NCBI GenBank assembly: GCA_951812925.1
Contig: OX638371.1
Span: 115,405,124 to 115,469,123 of the forward strand
DNA: 64,000 bases
DNA from: Calliopum simillimum
Taxonomy: Eukaryota > Arthropoda > Insecta > Diptera > Lauxaniidae
Direction of reading: 5' to 3'
Both the position numbers and the translations under genes were made by a program. The notes beneath the pieces were generated by a model, which did not search any database, was not told the DNA's origin, and was given only the letters and a program-made list of their open reading frames with translations. Below, piece by piece: positions 1 to 10,900 of the stretch (position 1 is its first letter; every line of letters starts with the position of its first letter).

Positions 1-320
1 AAGACATAGACTAACAAAAAATTGCACCTGGGGGGATCTAGAATGTTGGGAATTCTAGGGAAAAAACTGATTTTGACTTATTTTTTTCTGATCTCAAATC
101 GAAAAATTGACATGACAAATGTGCTGCCGAATTGAAGGTAATTTGACAAGAATTTAAAAAAAAAATCTATAAAAGAGTGTGTTAATGTGATTTCTTTCAT
201 ACAAAAATGGCCTCCAAAGTCAGAAAAAAACTTTAAAGGTCCAGAACTTTGCGAAATCAGTCTAGGCCACTTCTATCACTTCCCGAAGTTTCGTAAACTT
301 ATCAATTGCACTGTTTCAAA
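1..320. repeat. GAAGCTTC-ended MITE, copy A (cut by window start)
   Basis: The window opens inside a terminal repeat (AGACTAACAAAAAATTGCAC at 9-28). The inverted counterpart, AGTCTAGGCCACTTCTATCAC then CGAAGTTTCGTAAAC, lies near 262-300. The same ends and similar interior recur in copies at ~11.2-12.0 kb and 26.2-26.7 kb. Confidence 0.6.
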
Positions 321-1635
321 AAATCGATTTTTCGAAATTCATCGATTACGCCGAGAAATCTAGGGGATGGTGCTATAAAAGTGAGCTGAGAATTTATAAA
401 AACTGTTTGAAGGTCAGTTTGAGGTCGCTGATAACCGTTTTATGCAAAGTCTCGGCTTGATACGGTTTTTATTTTATTGCGATCTTTAAGAAGGTCGGAA
501 TGAGTCATGCAATATTCAAATTTTTCTTTTAGAATCAATATATGTATATAAAAATATAATATCTGAAATTTGATATCAACAATATAATGTTTTTTTAGTT
601 TAGTTGACCCAAAAGAAACGTATTTTCGAAATGGTAGTAAGCTTAATTCTAGCGTGAGTTATAGAACTCCCACCATGTGAACGCTTTCGTACAATGTGGC
701 AACCCAGGAAGTATTAGGAATAGTACCCAAAACATACACATGACACTCAATATGATAGACCCAATGAGGGAGTGAGTTTTTGGAGAAAACGCCATTGAAA
801 TTTTAAGTGGCTGAAGGTCATAAGGACCATATCATCGCATATAATCTTTAGTTTGGTCAAGCCAGTAGGTAGTGATAAAGAACTCAGCGGTATAAGAAAA
901 GAAGGCACGATTAAATCCACTCACCCATTCTTATAATGCCATAGTAATACATACATTCGTCAGAAATATTGTTTGAAGGATTATTTCAAGAATCTTGTTG
1001 CATAAGTTACCCCTTTTACGGTATACGACAGACACATCGAGAAACATCGATTCAACAAGTGTTGCCAGCAAACAGAGCCGCACATTAAAAAGCAACGCAA
1101 CACTTTTCCATCACATCAACCAAGCAACCCGCAGCATTTTTCTTGTATTTATCTAAGAGCTCAAAAGTCACACGCTTAGCTTCATTCACAAAATCATGAA
1201 AAAGTTTTATACTTTCACTACCATTCCAGATGGATTGTTTTTCAGCCATAGCCCACCCATATTGTGGATATAAAGTGAAACGATCCGAAACAAAAACTGA
1301 CGTCATGTTGTAGCAAAAAAAAAAAAGATAGAAATCCTGTCTTTACCATGATTTGGCCAATCAAAGTTTGTAGAACACAACCCACGCACACATAGGGTGG
1401 AGTTAGAGTTAAAAAAGGGGGGCGGGGGGTGGATAGCATGAGAGGTGGTGGCGTTGTATTGCAACAAATGTTACCAGTCGCTTGCAACATTTCTGCTTTC
1501 GCGTTCATTCTACTCGCACTACCAACTACAATGCCAATATCACTTGTAGCTTTAATGTCATCCTTCTGGCAATAGATACAGTTGAATATGGAATAGAACA
1601 TGGTAATGGGAAGTCATTCATTGCCGTTGGCAGCC
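321..1635. other. Upstream region of Trhn, no gene seen
   Basis: AT-rich sequence with a G-rich patch (1417-1433). Two overlapping minus-strand ORFs (1085-1306, 1242-1601) are in different frames, have no recognised domain and no clear splice logic, so I do not call them. Enhancers for Trhn may lie here, but nothing in the sequence proves it. Confidence 0.4.
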
Positions 1636-1672
1636 TATAAAAGCAGAATTTCATATGTAGGATCTTGCAGTC
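1636..1672 (+). promoter_or_regulatory. Core promoter of the tryptophan hydroxylase gene (TATA box + initiator)
   Basis: TATAAAAG occupies 1636-1643 and an initiator-like GCAGTC occupies 1667-1672. The presumed +1 A at 1669 is 33 bp downstream of the first T of the TATA box, which is the usual fly spacing. Transcription from 1669 would give a 5' UTR of about 155 nt before the ATG at 1824. No other TATA/initiator pair at this spacing was noticed close upstream. This is a sequence-motif call with no expression evidence. Confidence 0.55.
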
Positions 1673-1823
1673 GTTTTTGAAATTTCGTGGCGTGTGTTTC
1701 CGTTTCGGTGCTGACTTGCTTGGACTACACTGCAGCTCAGCAGGAATTCATCATTTGGAATATTTGGATAGCAACAGCTGAAAAGGATAAAATATTTTAT
1801 AAAGAAAAAATTTAATTTAAATT

Positions 1824-1940
1824 ATGAGTGCATCTGGTAAAAGTCTGCTCGGTCTCTGGCTATATCGTAGTGGTGAGCAAGAGTGGGCCGTGAAACAAGG
1901 CAGTCCAATTCATAACACCAAAAAGAAGCATCAGAGTCTT
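1824..1940 (+). CDS. Trhn: Trhn exon 1 (codons 1-39)
   Basis: It begins with the ATG at 1824 and encodes [17 protein letters not shown] followed by a basic KKK stretch. The donor is CTT|GTGAGC at 1941 and the junction is phase 0. Retaining the 80-bp intron 1 would add nine codons and then a TAG at 1966-1968, so splicing is needed. This N-terminal tail precedes the ACT domain and is the least conserved part of the family. Confidence 0.85.
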
Positions 1941-4900
1941 GTGAGCAGGAAATCCTTAGTGTTTAATTAGGTAGTTTTGTGAAAACTTTTTTTTTTGTTT
2001 TGTTTTTTCAACACATGCAGGACATTTCGGAAAGTTCTGCCAAGAAAAGTATTGGAAAAACAGATGTGGTTGAGGCCAATCGCAATCCGTTGCCCGGTGA
2101 AAAAGTTTCCATAATATTCACTTTAAAAAACCAAGTGGGGAATTTAGCACGAGCACTGCAGGTTTTCCAAGAGTTGGGCATTAATGTGTTGCACTTGGAG
2201 CTGTCACCCATGGAAAATGCAACAAATCAGGTGCGGAAATGAAATAGTAATTTGAAAATTTTTTTTTTAATTTTTGAAAATGGAGAGTAGATCCCTTTTC
2301 TAATAGAACACGGAAATATTACGGTTTCTCAAACTAAAATGCATTCAATTAATTCAAATTGATTCAAATTACATAATAGCGAAAATTTGCGCAGTTTTAC
2401 TGCGTAATGCATATCAGAAAAGATTCCCGGAAATAACTCTAGAAAATTTTTTGGAAATAAAGCCAATAAAATCTTCATACAAAATTCTGGTGTTGTTTCC
2501 ATTTTGTTTTGGAAATAAAGCCAAAAACTTTTTTTGGCGTTTTTTCCAAAAACTATGGCGTTATTTCCGGGAGCCATCATAACACCCTCATTGATAGGCT
2601 AAGAAGCTGAAAAAACTTAGCATGCGAAAACCATATGAGTTATGGCTTCAAGGAAATGGTTAATATATATATTAAATGGTGTATTTCGTTAAATCCTATT
2701 TTGTATTTGACATTAACTTGAATCACACGGTGGTCAGTTTAACCTTAAGCTTCTTGCATTACTTTTTTCTTTGTGGATTTTAGTTTCCTAGGACGTAGTG
2801 CAAACTGGAAAATTTTAACTGATTAACTTCACGAGATAATGATATTTGACCAAAAAAAATTGAATACGGTGTATACAGAATCCAATTATCTTTTGAACGA
2901 TTTTTTAATTTTTTTTGTACGACTCCTCGTTAAAGAGTATTCGCAATTTTAAAAGTAAAATATTTTAATCTGAACTTATACGTAGAATTTACATATAAAA
3001 ACTGCGCACAACAATTTAAATTGGGTTATCTACTAAACTGTAAGCTACACGAAAACATTTTTAAATAGGAAATTTCTTGTGTAACAAAATTGTGGTGAAA
3101 AATTTTTCTGTAAAAGTTTGCGTTAGCGAGATATTTGCAAAAAACTGATTTTAGCGACCTTTGAGCCTGAATAACTTTTTATGCGCACAGTGGACTTCAT
3201 TGGACTTTTTACACATTATTCATCATGCTTTAATAAAGACAATTCCGGTAAAAAAATCACTTGAAATTTTTTCGCAGAAATATTCTTATTTTCCTGGGCT
3301 AAACGGTTTTTGAAAAAAAAAAAGAAAAATTTAAAACAAAAATAGTAATTTTCGATGTACTTCTCAACGTTAAACAAGAATCTAGCATCAAAATTACTAT
3401 AGCTTGTATGGTTTCCAAAATATCCTACCCCAAATGTTAAAAATTTTCAAATACATGATTTTTGAGGTCGTATAGAAGACGCACAAAATTGTTTTTCTTT
3501 TTTCTATTAAATACATCATTTAGTACCATTTCACATCTTCAAAATGAACTACAAACTGGTATTGTGTGATTTTTCTTTAAAAAGTTATGGTCACTCCAAT
3601 GTACCCTACACCCAGGGTATATTCACTTTGTCCTTCCGTTTGTAACGCAGAGAAGGAGGCGTGGCAGATATCGAAAAGTATATATATTCATAATCAGTGT
3701 CACCTCCTGAGTCGATACAGCAATGTCCGTCTGTCTGGCCGGGTGGGTGGCTAGGTGTGCGTGGAAATACATTTTCTGGGAAAACTGAGCAAGATAATTC
3801 AATGAAATTTGGTAAACTGTCTCCGTCGTCTAAATTAAAAAAAACCAAAAGTAAGGTCAGTTGCATTGGACTGTATTTAAGCTCTGTAGACAACTTCCCA
3901 AAAAACAAATTTGACACCCGTTTGGGAAAATAATGACAAAAAACTCTCGAAAGAAGTAATTTCAGTTATTCAGAATTTGATATTACTTGCAAAATGAGTG
4001 CAATTTAATAAAGAAAAAGTTAATAAGTGGTCAAATTTCTTATCAGCGATAAAGAATAGAGGATTAACAAATAAAAGCGTGTAAAAAATGTATTAAAATG
4101 GTTGCCGGAGTTTAAAACCTTCTCAAATTCTACTTAATGGCCTTTAATTGAGAAATGGGTGCTAAGGGTGGCAGTAAAGCGAAAAAATATAAGCATGTAG
4201 CAGTTCTTACGAAAGATGGGGTTTTAAGCTATTCAGATATAGCAAAAAATGTCAGCATCAGTGTTGAAAACTGCAAAGGAATGTAAGAATTCATCTACTA
4301 CGAAAATAAATAGTTCAAAACAGATTAACTATGCAAAAAGCCTTGAAGAACCAAAACGTAACATCTCGTAGTGTTATTTGGAACGACTTAAAAAGCTCTG
4401 ATGTCAATGTAACGAAACATAAAGCCAAAATTGACTTAAAAAATCAGCTGACGCCGCTTTTTATGGCCTCAGTTACATAAGGATCTTGGTTCTAGCTACT
4501 GGAAAATTGAAGTTTCCGGACTAGGATTTTTTGTGCAGTTAATTCGGTGAAAAGAAATTCTTAAAATTTCTGAGTTAACTTTTTTTGAATGATATTTTCA
4601 TATAAGTTCATATAAGGTCCAGGATACGCTATTCATTCCAACAATTGTATGGTTCTCAAGTCAAACACCCATTTGGAGTAATGATGTGGAGGTGTATTTC
4701 TGGCGAATCACCAGGTCCTATATATTTTATGCGCTCTAGAGGTCCTTTAAACCGTATCACAGTTACACATGAACAATTTAAAATATCCTCCTTGTCAATA
4801 CACATTCATGAAAGATTGTGCACCTTGCATACATCCAGAGCTAGCATGAATTGTTTAAATTCATTAAAATTTGGATTTCCTTCTGAAAATGAAGGTCTAT

Positions 4901-7900
4901 CAATGTAGAAATACAACGATAGCCGCACTAAAAGAATACATAAAAGATATTTGGAAAAATGATGAAAGTAAAAAAACTAATAGAAAGTTGTACATAGGGC
5001 ACTACTCATATTTCGGGAATAGCAAATAATAACGAACATATTTAATTGAAAATGGCTTCATTGTTTTTCAAAATATTCCCCTTGATGATCAATACACTTT
5101 TGCATTCGTTCAAACCATTTGCCATAGCAGTTTTCCCATTCCTCTTGAGACACCTCCAAAACATTGCTTTTGAACGCTTCAAATGCTTCTTCGACGCTCC
5201 TAAATCATTGACCACGCAGTTTACCTTTGATGTTCGGGAACAAGAAGAAGTCATTGGGGGCCAAATCATGACTGTACGGAGGATGAGTCATCAATTCGAT
5301 GTTTTGACTGCTCAAAAATTCACCTGTTTCGCGAGATGTGTGAGAGCTCGCATTGTCATAATGGAGAATGATTAGTCTTCAGGGGTTGGTTTTACGAATT
5401 TCTCTGAAGATTTCCGGCAAACAAATGGTCGTGTACTACTCAGAATTGACCTCCTACGTTGTTCAAGCGGAACAGTGGCCACATGACCCATTCGGTCGAA
5501 GAAACAGGCGACCATTTGCTTCGCTGTGCTTCTTCCACGAAAAACTTTTGTTGAATTTAGCTCATCTTGAAATGCCCACACGGTCGATTGCTGTTTTGTT
5601 TCTGCCTCATACGCATATATCCATGATTCGTCACCTGTGTCTTATAAACGACTTTTGAAGCACCACGGTCGAATTTTTTAATCATTTCCTTACACCAAAC
5701 GATGGCAGCCTTTTTTTGAGCGATTGATAAATTATGGGGGTTCCAACGAGAACAAACGTTTTTTACAACTAAGTGTTCATGCAAAATCGAATGTATTGGA
5801 GTGGAACTAATGTACAAGGATGCCTCTATCTCACAATATGCCACATGACGATCTTTCATTGTTAGTTCATCGATGTTTTGTGGCACAACAACCGATTTTG
5901 GAAGACCTTCACGGTGCTTTATCGCCACACAAAGAACTGAGTTCATCGACACATTCTTGTTGACATAATTCACGTCGAAAGTTGTGAAAAATAATCCAAC
6001 GTAAACCTTTTCTTGAAATTTCCATTTTTTGGCCAAATTGATTTTCTTAACTCACTGGAAACAAAACAAATAGCACTTTTATATCAAAACGTTGTGAGTA
6101 CGTTTATGCTAAAAAATGTCAAGCATTATTATGGTGTTGCCAGATTTTAGCTATTGACATTGGTGTTGCCAGTTCCCGAAATATAAGTAGTGCCCTTCGT
6201 ATTAGATTCATGCCAGATAGAATTAAGGCAGTTTTAAAAATAAGCAACAAAATACTGATATAATTATTACTTTAAGTCCGAAATATTAAAACAAATATAA
6301 TTTGAATTAGAAAAGCCTAATTTTATTTCTTTTTGATCCAATAATACAGCTGTATTTCCGACCAAAAGTTGTATGATTTTTTTTGTATCGTTCGTAATTC
6401 AATGGATAGGTACTATAAAGGCAAAATGGATAAATCTTCTCTTCTTATACGAGATAAAATTGTATGTTTGTTTTTTTTTTTGTTTCTTTGTACTTATTTC
6501 TGTGCCAATATTTTTTCTCGAAAACCGCTACAGCGATTTTAATGAAACTTGGAGTAGTGTTAGATATTAGCTTACAATGAAGAATGAGCTAGGTTTGAAC
6601 TTTGTAAATGCTCACCAGAGGGCGTGGCACAGCCTTAAATTTTAAATTTGATTTAGTAATAACTCGCAAATTATACAAGGTATTTGGATGAAATTTGGTA
6701 AGCGGGTACGGGTTAATAATACCTCGTAACGGACAAAAAGTGAACGGAATCGAAGAAGTGCCACGCCCACTTTTCAGCCCTTGAAAATTTTGATTCAATA
6801 TTACTCGAAAACGACTCCAACAATTTTGATGAAAATTTAGGAGATGTTACCTCTGCAAACAAGGATTAATATGTGATATGCCGTTATATTGGGAAAACTC
6901 TTTGAAGGGCGTGGCACCGCCCACAAAAATATAAAACGGTATAAAAAGAAAACTAATAAAGCAAACATTCTGAAATTAACTGTGAGGTGCGTAATTGCAA
7001 AAAGGCATCTCTGTTCTGAAAGTGGGCGAAATATTGCCATTGCGCGTGGAAGCTCCCATACAAGCCAAATACGTTAAATGCTATTTTTCGCAAATGTTAC
7101 AAGATATTTTAATGAAATTTGGTATGTAGGTACTGCTTATTAATGCCTTATAATAACCGAAAAGTGGGCGGTATCGAAGAAGTACAACGCCCCCTTTTTA
7201 GCCGTTGAAAATTTTGATTTAATATTACTCGAAAACGACTCCAACAGTTTTAATGAAAATTTAAGAGATTGAACCCTTGAAAACAAGTGTTAATATGTGA
7301 TATGCTGTTATATTGGAAAAACTCGATGAAGGGCGTGGAACCGCCCACAGAAATATAATACGCTTTAAAAAGAAAACTACTAAAGCAATCTTTCTGAATT
7401 TAACGTAAGGTAGTCTACTTGCTATTAGGCACCATTACGAACTGAAAGTAGAGAAAATATCGCCTATGGGCGTGGAATCTCCCATACAAGTAAAACACGT
7501 TAAATGTTATCTCACGCAAATGGTACAACATATTTTGATGGAATTTGGTACACAGCTATTGCTGGCAAATGCCTTTTATATAAACTAAAGTGGGTGATAC
7601 CGAGAAAGTGCCAGGCCCACTTTTTAACCATTCAAAATTTTGATTCGATATTATTCGAAAACGACTCCATTAATTTTAATGAAAATTTAATAGATGTTAC
7701 CCTTAAAAACAAGGAATAATATGCGATATGCCGTTTTATTGGAAAAACTCACTGAAAGGCGTGGCACCGCCTACAAAAATATAAAACGCTACAAAAAAAA
7801 AAATACTAAAGCAATCTTCGTAAATTTAACTGTAGGGAGTCTCCTTTTTATTAGGCACCTACGACCTGAAAATGGGCAATATATCGCCGGTGCGCGTGGA

Positions 7901-10900
7901 ACCTCCCATACAAGTAAAACAAATAAAATGCTATTTCTCGCAAATGCTACAACGTATTTTGATGAAATTTGGTATGCGGATCTGGATCATGAGTATCTTA
8001 AGCATAACAAAAAGTGGGATTCGTTCAACAATTGCCACGACCACTTTTTACCAAAATAAAAATTTTAGTTATAGTAGTAACTCAGGCACAAAAAAAGAAT
8101 GGAATGAACTTCTTATTTTTAATATGCAGTCTTATGTACTTTTTGACGCTGAATCCGTCTTCATCAGCAGAACTGTCATTATACATGCAGAGTTTTGAAA
8201 TATCTTTGCTTGAAGTTGATGAAAACGCTGTGTTCAGTCTTAACTGCGTGTCTACAAGAAAAGGTGAAATCCTTTTTTATTAATGGCGTTGAATAGCCAC
8301 ACTCTTCCTTATCAAAACTTTTCCAATAGGTCTTTTACTTTCCGAGGTAAGATCTTTTGAAGATATGATATTTCAGCCCCCATACAATAGACGAAATATT
8401 TTGGATGCCTGCCATATCCCATTTATTTAATTTTTTGATATTTTTCTATACCATTCCACACTTTCCAAATATTTTCTTATTATTATTCTCATCGGTTAAT
8501 TTATCATTTTGAAAGCATGAACATTGGAGGTGAAAAGGTACGAATTCCATCACAAAAAGTAGCTATGAATAATATCATCAACTAAAATAATAAGATTAGA
8601 TTGTTGACCGAGCAGGGATCGGTCTCCAGGTACTAAAGTAATTATACACGATAATTTTTGTTTGAAATTTAGTGTTAATTACTTTAATTTTTTTACTAAC
8701 CGTGTGGAGTAAAAATTATGATGCGGATTTTTCTCCGTGCATACAAATGGAACCAGTTTAATATGTATATTCGAATTTTTCGATAGCTATATCTCTGAAA
8801 CTAGATCTAAACGAACTTTTTTGTTGTTATAATTTATCACAAAAACCCCCTTACTAATTAAAAAATGTTGTAAATTGGACTTTCTCCTTAAATGAATAAG
8901 ATCAACGAAAGTGCCAAATATTGTTTTTTTAAGATTTTTTGAGGGCTACACCTCATGTTTTGTATAAAAATATTTGCAACCAATCAATGACCTAAATAAA
9001 ACTCGTTTTCGAAAATACATTTAAATACTCGTAATAAAACAAAACATCTCACAAGTAATATGCCTCTATACACAATTAACTTTTTGATCGTAAAAATTAT
9101 GACGTCACTAAGAGATTTTAAATGCAAACAATAAACAATTTCAATAAAATTAAAAAAGTACAACGCATTTATCATTTGATTCTTTTTGCTGCTGTTGCTG
9201 CTGCTGCTGCCGCTCTAAGGCCGATGTGCTCGTCGACGTCGAATGTGACAGTCGGCGACTGGATCAGGTTATACAAATGCTAAATCGTGAAGTGCACTCT
9301 GTCAACTACACCACAGTGGATACACACAAATTCTCAAGAGCACCCTCACTTTCGGCCTGCTCTAGTTTTGGTAACTAACACACAAAATAATTCTACATAA
9401 TTTTAGTAAAAATTTTAATTTTAAAATTGAAATTGAAAATATATAGATTTTGGTGACATGGTATGGTTTCCCAGAAAAATAGCCGATTTAGATAAGGCTC
9501 AAAATGTGCTTATGTATGGTTCTGCGTTAGATGCAGATCATCCAGGCTTCAAAGATCCAGTTTATCGTAAGCGTCGCGAACAATTCTCAGCTATTGCAAA
9601 CAATTTCAAGCAGTAAGTGAACGAAAGCTTTTTTGTTTTTGATATAAAAGTAACCTTTGAGCAGACGATTTATGCCAATAAATGTAGCGGCTGCAGAATA
9701 TTAAGTGAGACATTTTTCTTTCCAGCGGCAATCCGATTCCACGCGTGCAATACACACCAGAGGAGGTCAAGACGTGGTAAGTGTTTCAGTTAGTTACTAT
9801 ATTTACGACTAAGCCGCAATATTTTTCTAAGGGGTACGGTATTTACTGAGCTACACCGTCTTTATGTTTTACATGCTGTGCCTGAATATATGGAAAATTG
9901 GCCCGAATTGGTTACTTTCTGTGGCTATCGAGTTGATAACTTACCACAGCTGCATGATGTGAGCGCATATTTGAAACGTAAGACTGGTTTTCAACTACGT
10001 CCAGTAGCCGGTTATCTATCACCTCGTGATTTTCTATCTGGTTTGGCTTTTCGCGTATTCCATTGTACGCAATATATACGACATTCTTCAGATCCATTCT
10101 ATACACCAGAACCGTAAGTTTAAAAAGTAAATTTGAGAACTTCAAAATGTTCATATATCGACGACGTTTTTGCAGTGACTGTTGCCATGAACTATTGGGA
10201 CACATGCCCCTGTTGGCTAATCCAAGCTTCGCACAATTTTCACAAGAAATTGGTTTGGCCTCGCTGGGTGCATGCGATGCAGATATTGAAAAGTTGGCTA
10301 CTGTAGGTGTTGCTCTAAAGTTTCTTCTGTTTCAAAACTTTTTTAATTTATTTCATTTTTTTCATACGGCTTATAGCTTTATTTCTTCACTGTTGAATTT
10401 GGTCTCTGCAAGCAGATGGATAACTCATTTAAAGTTTATGGCGCTGGTCTACTCAGTTCAGTTGCTGAGCTAAAGCATGCAATAACCTCAAAGGAAAAGA
10501 TTAAAAAATTCGATCCTGAAGAGACGTGTAGGGAGGAATGCATTATTACTTCTTATCAGAATGCCTACTATTATACAGATTCATTTGAAGAAGCTAAGGA
10601 AAAGATGAGGTAAATTTTTTTTTTGTTTTTTTTTTTTAATTTTTTGTTGGAAAATAGCCCTGTGTGGATATGTTATATTTTTAGTAGGAATTTTTACCAT
10701 AAATTTAAACATTTTTAAGCGGGGAGCAAAAGGAAGGGAAATGTTTACTTGAGTTGACGGCAAAAACTGAGTGCATCTGTTGGTAATAAACATTAGGGGT
10801 TTGAACAAGACATCTTGAAATTAAGGGTACTTTATTCTACTCGCACATTTCACAATGAACTGATGTATCTAATCCTAAAACTTCAAGATTCAAATCTTCA

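Larger units (their letters stand above)
4159..6270 (+). mobile_element. Tc1-like transposon relic, split by a mariner insertion
   Basis: Transposase remnants are readable on the + strand. Around 4190-4280 there is a helix-turn-helix segment [19 protein letters not shown]. At 4645-4740 there is [20 protein letters not shown], the Tc1 segment after the first Asp. Around 4920-4960 there is [13 protein letters not shown]. At 6205-6245, beyond the mariner, there is [12 protein letters not shown], the typical C-terminal end. Stops and frame changes show it is dead. No left terminal repeat was recognised. Confidence 0.75.

Noticed and set aside
1085..1601. Two overlapping minus-strand ORFs upstream of Trhn (73 and 119 codons)
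   Set aside because: Different frames, no recognised domain, a G-rich run inside one of them, and no splice sites joining them sensibly.
6480..8283. ORFs in the 425-bp array (e.g. 7694-8059, 121 codons)
   Set aside because: Frames are not conserved between the repeat units, so they are chance ORFs.
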